A DNA stretch of 64,000 bases from Chryseobacterium lacus (GCF_003336205.1 NZ_QPIE01000002.1:186001-250000), one strand, 5' to 3'. Positions 45,766 to 56,039 are shown, counted from the first letter of the stretch. The notes: generated by a model from the sequence alone, not told the origin. A program made the numbers and translations.

Positions 45766-45773
45766 TACCTTTG
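45766..45773 (+). promoter_or_regulatory. -7 box of the alkyltransferase-like gene
   Basis: TACCTTTG, exact TAnnTTTG match, only 4 nt before the ATG: predicted leaderless transcript. Confidence 0.55.
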
Positions 45774-45777
45774 AGAA

Positions 45778-46101
45778 ATGGATTCTTTGTTTAATGATCA
45801 GGTATATGAAATCATCCGCCTCATTCCCAATGGAAGAATGACGAGTTACGGTGCCATTGCAAAAGCGATCGGATATCCTAAACATGCACGACATGTTGGA
45901 AAAGCACTGCGATTTACAGAGGAAGATTTTCCCGCTCACAGGGTTTGCAATGCTTCAGGAAGAATTACCGCAAGCTGCACCCGCAATTTTATGGGAAAAC
46001 TGAAAAAAGAAGGTGTAGAAGTAAAAGGGAACAAAATTCTGAATTTCAGGGAAGTTTTCTGGGATCCGATGATTGAAATCGATGTCAAAGAAAACGAATA
46101 A
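45778..46101 (+). CDS. Alkyltransferase-like (MGMT-domain) protein with Ala at the active-site Cys
   Basis: 107 residues, only the DNA-binding domain of O6-methylguanine-DNA methyltransferase: VYEIIRLIPNGRMTSYGAIAKAIGYPKHARHVGKAL (winged helix with the arginine finger). The motif P-C-H-R-V of active enzymes is P-A-H-R-V here, so alkyl transfer is not possible at that site. This is the hallmark of ATL proteins, which flag O6-alkylguanine for excision repair; most have Trp there, and as I recall a Thermus ATL has Ala. A Cys lies three residues after the Ala. Confidence 0.88.
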   Translation: MDSLFNDQVYEIIRLIPNGRMTSYGAIAKAIGYPKHARHVGKALRFTEEDFPAHRVCNASGRITASCTRNFMGKLKKEGVEVKGNKILNFREVFWDPMIEIDVKENE

Positions 46102-46103
46102 AA

Positions 46104-46141
46104 ATTAAAAAACCTTGTCAACTGATAATATGACAAGGTTT
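46104..46141 (-). terminator. Terminator of htpG
   Basis: AAACCTTGTCA / TGACAAGGTTT stem (11 bp, 10-nt loop), followed by a T-rich run on the minus strand. Confidence 0.82.
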
Positions 46142-46162
46142 CTGTTATTAAAATGATTTTTT

Positions 46163-48052
46163 CTAAACACTCAACTGCTGATAACTTCTTTTGATAAAAT
46201 CCGAAAGGTCTTTTCCTTTCAGCAGGTTTTGTGAAAGCTTGGCAAGATCTAATGCATGCTTAATTTTAGAAGCTTTTTGCTCTTCATTTTCAGTCTTCAA
46301 AAGTTCAGAGGCCAGTTCACTGTTTGAGTTTACTACCAGGTTGTACATTTCGGGAAAACCATTCATCCCAAACATTCCTCCTCCGCCAGTTGCCTGCATA
46401 TCTTTCATTCTACGCATAAATTCAGGTTGGGTAATGAGAAACGGCGCTTCAGAACTGTCCAGATCTTCCACCTGCACTGTAAAAGTCTTGTCGTTCACAG
46501 TTTCTTCTATACTTTTTTTCAACGATTCTTTTTCCGTTTCGTTCAGTTTAGAAATGGAAGTATCTTCTTTCTTAATCAGGTTGTTAATGTGATCGGCATC
46601 TACTCGTGCGAAAGAAATTTTCTCTTTGGAAGTTTCCAGTTTTTGAATTAAATGCGGAACAATGGGCGAATCCAACAGCAAGACTTCATATCCTTTTTCT
46701 TTCGCAGATTCTATATAACTGTGTTGTTCATCGGCATTTGTGGCATAAAGGATTACAAAGTTCCCGTTGGTGTCTGTTTGCATCGGTTTCAGTTTCTCCT
46801 CCAGCTCGTTCCACAGATAAAAATGTCCGTCCGTGTTGGGATACAGTGCAAACTTGTCAGATTTTTCATAGAATTTATCCTCAGAAATCATTCCATATTC
46901 AATGACGATTTTGATATCATTCCATTTTTTCTCGTAATCATCACGATTTTCATTGATGAGCGACACCATTTTATCCGCAACTTTTTTGGTGATGTAAGAA
47001 GAAATTTTCTTCACAGCACCGTCCGCCTGTAAATAAGAGCGGGAAACGTTCAAAGGAATATCGGGAGAATCAATCACTCCTCTTAGCAACATCAGGAAAT
47101 CCGGAACAATCCCTTTTACTTCATCCGTTACAAATACCTGATTCTGATACAATTGTATTTTATCTTTCTCAATATTCAACGAATTGCTGAGTTTTGGAAA
47201 ATATAAAATTCCCGTCATTTTGAAAGGATAATCTACATTCAGATGGATATTGAACAGCGGTTCCTCAAACTGCATCGGATACAACTCATGATAGAATTTT
47301 GTATAATCTTCTGCTGAAAGTTCGGAAGGCGTTTTCGTCCATGCAGGTGTTGGATTGTTGATGATATCATCTACCTCAACCGTTTCAGGTTTTGCATCCT
47401 CAGCTGCATCTTCCGGAAGCGGCAAAGTTTCTTTTTTTGTTCCAAATTTAATAGGAACCGGCATGAATTTATTGTACTTGGTAAGCAACTCGCGAATTCT
47501 GAATTCTTCCAGAAATTCTTCAGAACCATCAGCAATATGAAGGATTATTTCAGTTCCGCGTTCCGTTTTGTCGGTTTCTTCCAGCGTAAATTCCGGGCTG
47601 CCGTCACAAATCCAACGCACTGCTGGTTCGTCCTTATAAGATTTGGTAAGGATTTCCACTTTTTCTGCTACCATAAACGCAGAATAAAATCCGAGACCAA
47701 AATGGCCGATAATTCCTGAATCCTTGGCGGAATCTTTATACTTTTCCAGAAACTCCTCGGCTCCTGAAAACGCCACCTGATTGATGTATTTTTCCACCTC
47801 ACCTGCCGTCATACCAATTCCCTGATCTATAATGTGAAGCGTGCGTTCCTCTTTATTGATTTTGATTTCAATCTGAGGATTTCCGTATTCCATATTTGCT
47901 TCTCCGATACTGATAAGATGTTTCAGTTTCAGTGTGGCATCGGTGGCATTAGAAACCAATTCGCGCAAAAAGATTTCATGATCGCTGTAGAGAAATTTCT
48001 TGATTAGTGGAAAAATATTATCCACGGATACATTAATATTTCCTTTTGTCAT
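46163..48052 (-). CDS. htpG: Molecular chaperone HtpG (Hsp90)
   Basis: 629 residues. Cytosolic ATP-dependent chaperone. GHKL ATPase domain at the N-terminus: LRELVSNATDATLKL (Glu/Asn catalytic and Mg sites), IIDQGIGMT, GHFGLGFYSAFMVA and GTEIILHI. Middle domain with SRSYLQAD-type arginine loop, then the C-terminal dimer domain. Normal family length. Confidence 0.97.
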   Translation of the reverse strand: MTKGNINVSVDNIFPLIKKFLYSDHEIFLRELVSNATDATLKLKHLISIGEANMEYGNPQIEIKINKEERTLHIIDQGIGMTAGEVEKYINQVAFSGAEEFLEKYKDSAKDSGIIGHFGLGFYSAFMVAEKVEILTKSYKDEPAVRWICDGSPEFTLEETDKTERGTEIILHIADGSEEFLEEFRIRELLTKYNKFMPVPIKFGTKKETLPLPEDAAEDAKPETVEVDDIINNPTPAWTKTPSELSAEDYTKFYHELYPMQFEEPLFNIHLNVDYPFKMTGILYFPKLSNSLNIEKDKIQLYQNQVFVTDEVKGIVPDFLMLLRGVIDSPDIPLNVSRSYLQADGAVKKISSYITKKVADKMVSLINENRDDYEKKWNDIKIVIEYGMISEDKFYEKSDKFALYPNTDGHFYLWNELEEKLKPMQTDTNGNFVILYATNADEQHSYIESAKEKGYEVLLLDSPIVPHLIQKLETSKEKISFARVDADHINNLIKKEDTSISKLNETEKESLKKSIEETVNDKTFTVQVEDLDSSEAPFLITQPEFMRRMKDMQATGGGGMFGMNGFPEMYNLVVNSNSELASELLKTENEEQKASKIKHALDLAKLSQNLLKGKDLSDFIKRSYQQLSV

Positions 48053-48187
48053 TTTGATAAGTTTTAAAATAATGTTTGATGATTCACAAAAAAAACACCA
48101 TTCTCAAGAAGGTGACAGAGTGGCATTTTTCGGCTATAGAATAGAGAAATTCCTTCCTGATTTGAAGTAAAATTTTCTTTTTTAGAG

Positions 48188-48222
48188 AAAAAAAAACTTC
48201 GGTACACAAAACTGCACCGAAG
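48188..48222 (-). terminator. Terminator of recA
   Basis: CTTCGGT / ACCGAAG hairpin followed by nine T on the minus strand, ~25 nt beyond the stop. Confidence 0.88.
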
Positions 48223-48246
48223 CCTAAAAATTCTATCAGAAAAAAA

Positions 48247-49248
48247 TTATTTATTCTTTAAAGCTTCTCTTACTTTATTCTCAATTTCTTCTGCCAGTTC
48301 GGGATTGTCTTTCAACACATCTTTTACAGCATCGCGGCCCTGCCCGAGTTTGGTTTCTTCATAGCTGAACCATGAACCGCTTTTCTTTACGATGCCCATT
48401 TCCACAGCAGTATCCAGAATTTCTCCCGTTTTAGAAACACCTTCGCCATACATAATGTCAAATTCTGCCATCTTGAAAGGAGGAGCTACTTTGTTTTTAA
48501 CGATTTTTACTTTCACGCGGCTTCCTACAGCTTCGTCTCCCTGCTTTATGGGTGCACTGGCTTTTCTGATGTCAATTCGCACCGAAGCATAAAATTTCAA
48601 AGCGTTACCTCCGGTTGTCGTTTCAGGATTTCCGAACATCACTCCAATTTTTTCACGAAGTTGATTAATGAAAATCACGGTACATTTCGTTCTTGATATT
48701 GTGGCGGTCAGTTTCCTTAAAGCTTGGGACATTAGTCTGGCATGAAGTCCCATTTTGGAATCTCCCATCTCGCCTTCTATTTCCGCTTTCGGCGTTAATG
48801 CTGCTACAGAGTCGATCACCACGATGTCAATCGCTCCTGAACGGATCAAATTATCGGCGATCTCCAAGGCTTGTTCACCGTTATCTGGTTGGGAAATAAT
48901 CAGATCATCCAGGTTGATTCCTAATTTCGAAGCATAGTGTCTGTCGAAAGCATGTTCCGCATCAATGAAAGCTGCAATTCCACCTTGTTTTTGGGCTTCG
49001 GCAATCGCATGCAATGTTAATGTTGTTTTACCGGAAGATTCAGGGCCATAAATTTCAATCACTCTTCCTTTCGGGTAACCGCCAACTCCCAGAGCAATAT
49101 CTAAACCTAGCGAACCGGAAGGAATTACCTCAATGGAAGCATCTACAGAATCATCGCCAAGTGTCATCACGGTGCCTTTTCCGTAGGTTTTATCTAATTT
49201 TTCAAGCACTAAAGCGAGTGCTTTCTTTTTATCGTCTGCTGTACTCAT
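48247..49248 (-). CDS. recA: Recombinase RecA
   Basis: 333 residues. DNA strand exchange and SOS coprotease. Walker [11 protein letters not shown], Walker B-like [11 protein letters not shown]2 loop [27 protein letters not shown], and the KxK-type C-terminal region. No LexA box I could recognise in the promoter region; -7 box TATTTTTG lies 17 nt before the ATG. Confidence 0.98.
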   Translation of the reverse strand: MSTADDKKKALALVLEKLDKTYGKGTVMTLGDDSVDASIEVIPSGSLGLDIALGVGGYPKGRVIEIYGPESSGKTTLTLHAIAEAQKQGGIAAFIDAEHAFDRHYASKLGINLDDLIISQPDNGEQALEIADNLIRSGAIDIVVIDSVAALTPKAEIEGEMGDSKMGLHARLMSQALRKLTATISRTKCTVIFINQLREKIGVMFGNPETTTGGNALKFYASVRIDIRKASAPIKQGDEAVGSRVKVKIVKNKVAPPFKMAEFDIMYGEGVSKTGEILDTAVEMGIVKKSGSWFSYEETKLGQGRDAVKDVLKDNPELAEEIENKVREALKNK

Positions 49249-49264
49249 TATTAATTTATTTTTT

Positions 49265-49272
49265 CAAAAATA
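49265..49272 (-). promoter_or_regulatory. -7 box of recA
   Basis: TATTTTTG on the minus strand, exact consensus; leader ~13 nt. Confidence 0.55.
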
Positions 49273-49374
49273 CGGAATTATAATCTCAAAATTTAGAAAT
49301 GTTAATAAATATTCGGTTGCGATTTGAATTTAAAAATTCAATATGTTAAACAGTTTACTAAAGTCGGATCGACT

Positions 49375-50013
49375 TTAGTATCTGCGGTTTCTTAACATGA
49401 AATTTAAGAATTGATAAACTTGCTCCGGACTATGTTCACCGAGATAGGAAATATAACGGCCATCTTTCGAGATGATGGTAAAGTTACCATAAAGTGTTTC
49501 GGCAGGATAAAAGAGTTTTGAAAAAACAGCGTCTTTGTCTTTGATCCACTTTCGGAATTTATTATCGAATTTGCTGATTTTCGGAAAATTGCGTTCATCA
49601 CTTACATAATAAAGCTCAGCATTATATTTCTTGGTTATATTTTTAAAATGGTCCTTTTGCAAAACATACCCTCTTAACCCTCTTTTTAATTGCTCCTTTG
49701 GCTTCGTGGTTAGGTAATGGATAACTGCAAAATCTTTATCAAGTACTTTATTGCCGTCTAAAGAAAGAAATTCTCTGACTGAATTTAATTGTTCGGCAGT
49801 TAAATATCCACTGCGAATTCTATTATAAAGTACTTTTGCAGGCTTTCCATCAATAAATTTTTCTAAATCAATATTTTTAGAATAATCTTTCGTTTCTAAA
49901 AATTGAATTAAACTGATTTTCTCTCCAGTTTCTAAATAAAAATCCATCGCGGTTTCATCTTCTTGCTGACTAAAAAACAAGAATGGGAACAAAAGAAAAA
50001 AAAGTGTTTTCAC
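49375..50013 (-). CDS. Secreted protein of unknown function
   Basis: 212 residues. Short signal peptide (MKTLFFLLFPFLFFSQ). The mature protein is rich in Lys, Phe and Tyr with no Cys. The C-terminal part GNFTIISKDGRYISYLGEHSPEQVYQFLNFML faintly recalls the end of a thioredoxin/peroxiredoxin fold, but there is no active-site cysteine, so I do not assign it. The stop codon lies inside a perfect 10-bp inverted repeat. Confidence 0.7.
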   Translation of the reverse strand: MKTLFFLLFPFLFFSQQEDETAMDFYLETGEKISLIQFLETKDYSKNIDLEKFIDGKPAKVLYNRIRSGYLTAEQLNSVREFLSLDGNKVLDKDFAVIHYLTTKPKEQLKRGLRGYVLQKDHFKNITKKYNAELYYVSDERNFPKISKFDNKFRKWIKDKDAVFSKLFYPAETLYGNFTIISKDGRYISYLGEHSPEQVYQFLNFMLRNRRY

Positions 50014-50046
50014 AAAAAGTTATTATTTGCTAAAGATAAAAATTTC

Positions 50047-51252
50047 TCAATAATGAAAATCTTTCGGGGTGTGTTTTATATAGTCATCTAACACCTTCAT
50101 CTGTTCTTTATTGCCGAAATTCACCAGTTTTTGGTAGCCTTCAGGCGTATTTATTTTCCATATTTTTTCAGAAATCCTGTTCCCCTGAATGATCATTTTT
50201 GGGAACAAGGCCGGAAAAGAAACTTCCGGAATTTTCAATCTCTCGTTCAATTCCCTGTCCAGCAAAAACCAATTCATACTCTGGTGAAGTTTAAGCAACA
50301 GTTTTCTTTGAAATTTAAATTTGTAAATGGTATTGGTAAGGTTTTCGTCCAGCAAAGCCCGCGACAACTGCACAGAATCCTCATCCGCTTTGTCCTGAAG
50401 CGCACTCCATAAATAGAGCTGCTCTACGGCTTCTTGCCTGTTTTCGGGAAGATATTCTGCAGGAATTCCCAGCAGATAACCGATGTATTTCCAAAGATGA
50501 AAAACACCTTTCTTCTCTTCTTCGGAGATTTTAATTCCCAGTTTTTTCAGGCCTTGCATAAAAACCATTGAAAATCCGGTATAGGTAGCGATCATATCCC
50601 ATGAATTGATGGGTTCGCCCCAGTTTTCGTAATCCCAGTTTTCAGCTTTCGCTTTGATGCTCAATCTCGCATAAGAATGCATCAGCCGGGTTCTGACAAT
50701 CAATTGATACGCATCGGAATTAACTTTCAAAGCGTTTTCCCGTGTCACATGAACCCAGAATTCCAGTGTATCTTTTAAACGTTTCACCGCTCCTTTTTTT
50801 AAAGCTCCGGTGAAAATGAGCGGCTTGTTGAGATAGGCAAAATCGTAACCACCCATCAAGGTGAAATCACGGAGAATAATTAAAGCGTTCGTCCCGGTGC
50901 GCATGTTGAACCTTGCGCCAATATTGGCCAGTTCGGGATCGAACCACTCCGGAATCTGCTGCATTTGGAGAAACATTTTCTTCAGGCTTTCTGGTATTTC
51001 GTCATTTTCCGAGACAGGATTTTGGGAATATTTCTGTACCAACGCACTGGCTTCGTGATACGGCAATTTCAGATAAGTATCTTTTACCACCTGGTCACCC
51101 AATTCATCTACTTCGTAATATAAATGGGAATATTTTTCAAAATTTTGAATATCAATAGAGATGCCCGCCATTTCCAGAAGTTCCTTTCCGTTTCCGGAAT
51201 TCCAGAAAGTTTGGAAATGTAGACTGTTATAAAACTTTGGTTGAACTTTCAT
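50047..51252 (-). CDS. DUF2236 (MpaB / rubber-oxygenase-like) protein
   Basis: 401 residues. Contains the helical DUF2236 core: FNMRTGTNALIILRDFTLMGGYDFAYLNKPLIFTGALKKGAVKRLKDTLEFW, VRTRLMHSYARLSI (the R-x-x-H pattern used for heme in Lcp rubber oxygenases) and EPINSWDMIATYTGFSMVFMQGLKKLG. Members range from latex-clearing heme oxygenases to uncharacterised proteins. No signal peptide, so cytoplasmic. Substrate unknown. Confidence 0.82.
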   Translation of the reverse strand: MKVQPKFYNSLHFQTFWNSGNGKELLEMAGISIDIQNFEKYSHLYYEVDELGDQVVKDTYLKLPYHEASALVQKYSQNPVSENDEIPESLKKMFLQMQQIPEWFDPELANIGARFNMRTGTNALIILRDFTLMGGYDFAYLNKPLIFTGALKKGAVKRLKDTLEFWVHVTRENALKVNSDAYQLIVRTRLMHSYARLSIKAKAENWDYENWGEPINSWDMIATYTGFSMVFMQGLKKLGIKISEEEKKGVFHLWKYIGYLLGIPAEYLPENRQEAVEQLYLWSALQDKADEDSVQLSRALLDENLTNTIYKFKFQRKLLLKLHQSMNWFLLDRELNERLKIPEVSFPALFPKMIIQGNRISEKIWKINTPEGYQKLVNFGNKEQMKVLDDYIKHTPKDFHY

Positions 51253-51318
51253 GCACTATCCGGTGACAAATATCAAACCACATCAACTTAAATTTGACGA
51301 CTGGAAAGAATCAGAAAG

Positions 51319-52614
51319 CTAAACTTCCCCAATAATCGATTTCATTACCGTAAATTCCCGCAATGCATAAAGAGAAAGTTCAACACCATAACCTGAATTT
51401 TTTCTTCCTCCGAAAGGCATTCTCCAGTCGGAACGGAAATTCTGATTGATGGCAACGCTTCCGCTTTCCAGATGAGTCGCAAAAAACATTGCTTTATCTC
51501 TGTCTTTTGTGTACACTGCATTGGCCAATCCGAACATCGTGCTATTGGCAATTGTTAAAGCTTCGTCGTCATTTTCAGCTTTAAATACCATTCCCAGCGG
51601 ACCAAATAATTCCTCGTCCAATACCGGATTTCCGGCATTCATCTCCATCAGGCCGGGTTCGAAAGCCATCTCGCCGACTCTTTTCAAAGGCAACAGAATT
51701 TTCGCACCATTATCGATGGCTTTCTGATATTGATTTTCTAATTCGGAAGCGAGATCTTCCCTGGCCATAGATCCCAAAACAGTTTCCGGATCCTCAGGAT
51801 TCCCCGGAATGTATTTTTGATATTCTTCTATAAATTTTGACAGAAATTCATCATAGATTTTATGGTGAATAATGAAACGTTTTCCTGCAACACAGGTTTG
51901 TCCGCAATTCTGCAACCTCGCTGAAGCAGCGTCTTCCGCAGCTTTGTTAATATCCGCATCTTCCAGAACAATGAATGCATCGCTGCCACCCAATTCGAGC
52001 ACACATTTTTTCAGATTTTGTCCTGCCACGGCGGCCACTTTTCTTCCGGCTGCTTCACTTCCTGTTAGCGAAACTGCTTTAATAACAGGACTGGCAATCA
52101 TTTCTTCAATCTCCGAATGCGAAGCTTTCACATGAGTAAAAGTTCCCACAGGAAATCCGGATTCTTCAAAAAGATGCTGAAGGGTATCGCCGGTTTCTTC
52201 ACAAATGGAAGCATGTTTTAAAATCACCACATTTCCTGAAAGCATTGCCGGCACAGCAAACCTCAGCGCTTGCCAAAAAGGATAATTCCAGGGCATAATC
52301 CCAAGAATAACGCCCATCGGTTCATAATGAATTTCTGAAACGGCATGTTCTGTTTCCACTTTTTCTGTCATCAAAACATCCTTTGCTTCTGCATAATAAG
52401 CGCACATTCCAGCACTTTTTTTAATTTCTGAAATTGCCTGCGACACCGGCTTGTTCATTTCGCGGGTAATGATTTGCGCAAATTTTTCTTTATTTTCCAA
52501 CAGTTTTTCTGAAAGAACCGTCAAAAGTTTTTGTCTTTCCTGAACCGAAGTTTTCTTCCACTCCATGAATGCTTTCTGTGAATTGTCCAGGATATTCTGT
52601 AGGTTATTTTCCAT
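51319..52614 (-). CDS. NAD(P)-dependent aldehyde dehydrogenase (succinate-semialdehyde dehydrogenase-like)
   Basis: 431 residues, slightly short for the family. Cofactor region GVILGIMPWNYPFWQALRFAVPAMLSGNVVILKHA, SLTGSEAAGRKVAAVAGQ, general base in LELGGSDAFIV, catalytic Cys in NCGQTCVAGKRF, and PFGGRKNSGYGVEL near the end. The arrangement matches the SSADH-like YneI/GabD group that oxidises succinate semialdehyde. Alone between the DUF2236 gene and hutG. Confidence 0.9.
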   Translation of the reverse strand: MENNLQNILDNSQKAFMEWKKTSVQERQKLLTVLSEKLLENKEKFAQIITREMNKPVSQAISEIKKSAGMCAYYAEAKDVLMTEKVETEHAVSEIHYEPMGVILGIMPWNYPFWQALRFAVPAMLSGNVVILKHASICEETGDTLQHLFEESGFPVGTFTHVKASHSEIEEMIASPVIKAVSLTGSEAAGRKVAAVAGQNLKKCVLELGGSDAFIVLEDADINKAAEDAASARLQNCGQTCVAGKRFIIHHKIYDEFLSKFIEEYQKYIPGNPEDPETVLGSMAREDLASELENQYQKAIDNGAKILLPLKRVGEMAFEPGLMEMNAGNPVLDEELFGPLGMVFKAENDDEALTIANSTMFGLANAVYTKDRDKAMFFATHLESGSVAINQNFRSDWRMPFGGRKNSGYGVELSLYALREFTVMKSIIGEV

Positions 52615-52690
52615 AGTGTAAAATTACTAAAAAAAGCATTCTTTGCCGAATGCTCTTTATTTATTGAATAACAAATCGATATTGACAAAG

Positions 52691-53608
52691 TCAATTTTTA
52701 TCGCTGTACATCAGCCATTCGTTCACTAAACTGGCTGCCAGACGGGCCGTTTTTTCACCGGTATCCAAACTGGGATTTACTTCAGCCACATCCAGAGCGA
52801 TCAATTTTTCATTTCGCAGAATATGACGGTACCAAAGCATAAAAACCGGATCAGCAAAAATTCCGTTGTAGGCTGTTGCCGAAACGCCGGGAGCCACAGC
52901 CGCATTGAAAACATCCATACAAACGGTGAGATACAACAAATCAATTTTTTCAGAAAGGCGGTCGATTTGTTCATAGATGAAAGGAAGATTTTCATAAAAA
53001 AGTTCATCAGCCAGAATATATTTCATTCCGAATTGGTGTGCTGTATCGAACAGTTTCAGGGTATTTGAATTCCTTTGAATACCAATATGCAACGAATGGA
53101 TTTTTTCATCCTGAGCTATCTGCCAGAACCCTGTTCCCGAAGTTGCACCGACGCCTTCTTCCGGCATTCGGTTGTCAAAATGAGCATCGATATTAATGAT
53201 TCCAATTCTTTTTTCCGGAAATGCTTTTTTCAGTCCGCGGTAATGGGCAAAAGTAACCTCATGGCCGCCTCCCAAAACCAAAGATCTCGCGCTTTTTACT
53301 ACAACCTCAGCTACCGCATCAGCAAGTTTTTGTTGTGCAGTTTCCAAATCCTGATTTTCACAGAAAAGATTTCCAAAGTCTTTTAGTATTAAATTGGAAT
53401 AAACCACTGGAAAATTAGCCATATTTCTTCGGATGCTATCGGGTGCATCCTTGGCTCCGGTTCTGCCTTTATTCCTTCTCACTCCTTCATCCACAGCGAA
53501 ACCATGTAAAATGAAATCGTTGGGCGATATTTCTTTATCAAAACTGATCATTTGAAATAGCCTTTGATGTAAAGCATCATCTCCGTCATTTCTTCCGGTC
53601 CAAACCAT
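52691..53608 (-). CDS. hutG: Formimidoylglutamase (arginase/ureohydrolase family)
   Basis: 305 residues. Manganese ureohydrolase cleaving N-formimidoyl-glutamate to glutamate and formamide, final step of histidine breakdown. Metal ligands in LVLGGGHEVTFAHYRGL, NIDAHFDNR and the SxD-type LTVCMDVFNAAVAPGVSA. Starts 2 nt after the hutI stop. hutH and hutU are not in this window. Confidence 0.88.
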   Translation of the reverse strand: MVWTGRNDGDDALHQRLFQMISFDKEISPNDFILHGFAVDEGVRRNKGRTGAKDAPDSIRRNMANFPVVYSNLILKDFGNLFCENQDLETAQQKLADAVAEVVVKSARSLVLGGGHEVTFAHYRGLKKAFPEKRIGIINIDAHFDNRMPEEGVGATSGTGFWQIAQDEKIHSLHIGIQRNSNTLKLFDTAHQFGMKYILADELFYENLPFIYEQIDRLSEKIDLLYLTVCMDVFNAAVAPGVSATAYNGIFADPVFMLWYRHILRNEKLIALDVAEVNPSLDTGEKTARLAASLVNEWLMYSDKN

Positions 53609-53610
53609 GA

Positions 53611-54855
53611 TTAGTATTTTTTTCCATTGATATACACAAAACAGGGCGATATGCTTCCCTGCATGTACAGAACGTTCTGATAGTTATCTGTTTTGTACGC
53701 CACGAAATCTGCCTTTTTTCCCGAAATTATTTTTCCCCGATCTTCCAACCCCAGAGCATGTGCGGCCCTAAAAGTAATTCCTGCAAGCACTTCGGCTGTA
53801 GACAGTTTTTCATAGGTGGCCAGAATACTGGCCTGTGTAATTAAATTTCCCATGGGTGCTGATCCCGGATTCCAGTCGCTCGCAATAGCCAAAATAGCTC
53901 CGGCATCCAGCAGTTTTCTGGCTGGTGTAAAAGGTTCGCCCAATCCGAGACTTGCTCCCGGAAGTGCGACCGCTACGGTATCCGAAGCCGCCAGAAAGGC
54001 GATATCTTCATCCACAGTGGCTTCAAGATGATCTGCAGATTTTGCTCCAACCTCCACGGCAACTCTTGAACTGCCCGGCGTGAACTGATCGGCATGTGCG
54101 GTGATATCAAAACCGAGAATTTTCGCTTTTTCTAAAAATATTTTGCTCTCCTCAGGCTGAAATGCAGATTTTTCAATAAAAATATCTACTCTGCTCGAAA
54201 GATTTTCTTCTTTCACTTTTGGCAAAACTTCTTCCAGAACATAATCCAGATAGCTATTGCTCCCATCACTATCTTCCACAAAATCCTTAGGTTTCATGTG
54301 TGCTGCAAGACAAGTGGAAATAAGAGTTGCCGGTGTCAAACCTTGAGCCTGACGAATCACTCGAAGCATTTTCAACTCCTGTGTTTCATTCAATCCGTAT
54401 CCTGATTTTATTTCGATTGTCGTAATTCCTAAGGATAAAAGAAAATTAATCCGCTTTAAAAGCCCTTCCAGCAACTCTTCTTCCGTTGCTTTTCGCGTAT
54501 GTTCCACCGAGCTCCAGATACCGCCGCCAGCTGCTGCAATTTCCAAATAAGTTTTTCCCGCATTGCGCATTGCAAAATCATGAGCACGGTTTCCGCCGAA
54601 GCAAATATGCGTGTGACAATCGGTAAAAGCAGGTAATAAAACAACATCTTCATCAATTACCTCAATATCACTTTCATAATTTTCTTTCAGAAAAAGTTCT
54701 TTTAATTCTTCGAAATTTCCGGCATTTACAATCTCATTATTGTGAATCAAAACACCTCCGTTTTCGATGATTTGAAGTTGTTCATCATTTATTTTTCCAC
54801 GAAGCGGAAGATCTGCAAGAGTAACAATTTGCCTGAACGGCCCTATTAATTTCAT
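53611..54855 (-). CDS. hutI: Imidazolonepropionase
   Basis: 414 residues. Amidohydrolase opening the imidazolone ring in histidine degradation. Metal-binding DCHTHICFGGNRAHDFAMR, GGGIWSSVEHTR, IEIKSGYGLN, TAHADQF and SDWNPGSAPMGN. Upstream gene of hutI-hutG; a near -7 box TACATTTA ends 4 nt before the ATG. Confidence 0.95.
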   Translation of the reverse strand: MKLIGPFRQIVTLADLPLRGKINDEQLQIIENGGVLIHNNEIVNAGNFEELKELFLKENYESDIEVIDEDVVLLPAFTDCHTHICFGGNRAHDFAMRNAGKTYLEIAAAGGGIWSSVEHTRKATEEELLEGLLKRINFLLSLGITTIEIKSGYGLNETQELKMLRVIRQAQGLTPATLISTCLAAHMKPKDFVEDSDGSNSYLDYVLEEVLPKVKEENLSSRVDIFIEKSAFQPEESKIFLEKAKILGFDITAHADQFTPGSSRVAVEVGAKSADHLEATVDEDIAFLAASDTVAVALPGASLGLGEPFTPARKLLDAGAILAIASDWNPGSAPMGNLITQASILATYEKLSTAEVLAGITFRAAHALGLEDRGKIISGKKADFVAYKTDNYQNVLYMQGSISPCFVYINGKKY

Positions 54856-54920
54856 AAGGTAAATGTAAACATTTGGACATAAAATAACAAGAAAGAAGGG
54901 TGAAAAAGATGTTCTGATTT

Positions 54921-54951
54921 TTTGTTTTTCATTTTAAAAATTTTACCTTTG
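54921..54951 (+). promoter_or_regulatory. ruvB promoter
   Basis: -33 TTTG (54921-54924), 19-nt spacer, -7 TACCTTTG (54944-54951): both elements at ideal spacing. Leader about 19 nt. Confidence 0.7.
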
Positions 54952-54973
54952 GTAGCTACTGAAATAAAAAGAA

Positions 54974-55996
54974 ATGTCAGATTTTTTACATGCGGACAAG
55001 GAAAATTATTCTCAAGATGAACTCCTGCAGGAAGAGAAAATCCGGCCGCAAAGTTTCGGAGATTTTGCCGGACAAAGGAAAACGCTGGACAATCTTGAAA
55101 TTTTCGTAGCTGCGGCGAAAAACCGAAATGCAGCTCTGGATCATGTGTTGCTTCACGGTCCACCGGGATTGGGAAAGACCACTTTGGCACACATTATTGC
55201 CAATGAACTTGAAGTAAACTGCAAAATTACTTCCGGGCCAGTGTTGGATAAACCCGGAAGTCTGGCCGGACTGCTGACCAATCTGGAGGAAAATGACGTT
55301 CTTTTTATTGATGAAATTCACCGTTTGTCGCCTATCGTGGAAGAATATCTTTATTCCGCTATGGAGGATTATAAAATAGACATTATGCTGGAGACTGGTC
55401 CCAATGCGCGAAGTGTGCAAATAAACCTGAATCCATTCACACTGATAGGAGCCACCACCCGCAGCGGAATGCTCACCAAACCGATGCTCGCCAGATTTGG
55501 GATCCAAAGCCGGCTGGAATATTACACGGTGGAACTTCTCGGGATGATCATTGAAAGAAGCGCAAGAGTTTTAGGAGTAAAAATTTATGAAGATGCCGCA
55601 CTCGAAATTGCCCGAAGAAGCCGCGGAACACCAAGAATTGCTAACGCATTATTGCGCAGAGTTCGGGATTTTGCGGAAATAAAAGGAAATGGCGAAATAG
55701 AAATCAACATTACAAAATTTGCATTAAACTCTTTGAATGTAGATGAATTCGGGCTGGATGACATGGACAATAAAATCATGCGGGTGATGATAGAAAACTT
55801 CAGGGGAAAACCGGTTGGAATTTCTGCGTTGGCAACCTCTATCGGAGAAAATCCGGAAACGCTGGAAGAAGTGTATGAACCGTTTCTTATTCAGGAAGGT
55901 TTTATTATCCGGACTCCACGAGGACGGGAAGCGACGGAAAAAGCGTATCAGCATTTAGGAATTTCAAGACCAAAAAGAACAGACGAACTTTTCTGA
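54974..55996 (+). CDS. ruvB: Holliday junction branch migration helicase RuvB
   Basis: 340 residues. AAA+ motor driving Holliday-junction migration with RuvA. Walker [16 protein letters not shown], Walker [13 protein letters not shown], sensor 1 [20 protein letters not shown], and the winged-helix C-terminal domain [29 protein letters not shown]. Standard length. ruvA/ruvC not nearby. Confidence 0.97.
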   Translation: MSDFLHADKENYSQDELLQEEKIRPQSFGDFAGQRKTLDNLEIFVAAAKNRNAALDHVLLHGPPGLGKTTLAHIIANELEVNCKITSGPVLDKPGSLAGLLTNLEENDVLFIDEIHRLSPIVEEYLYSAMEDYKIDIMLETGPNARSVQINLNPFTLIGATTRSGMLTKPMLARFGIQSRLEYYTVELLGMIIERSARVLGVKIYEDAALEIARRSRGTPRIANALLRRVRDFAEIKGNGEIEINITKFALNSLNVDEFGLDDMDNKIMRVMIENFRGKPVGISALATSIGENPETLEEVYEPFLIQEGFIIRTPRGREATEKAYQHLGISRPKRTDELF

Positions 55997-56039
55997 GAAA
56001 AAAACTTTACTCTGATCACAGATTTATTTTAATCAAAAT

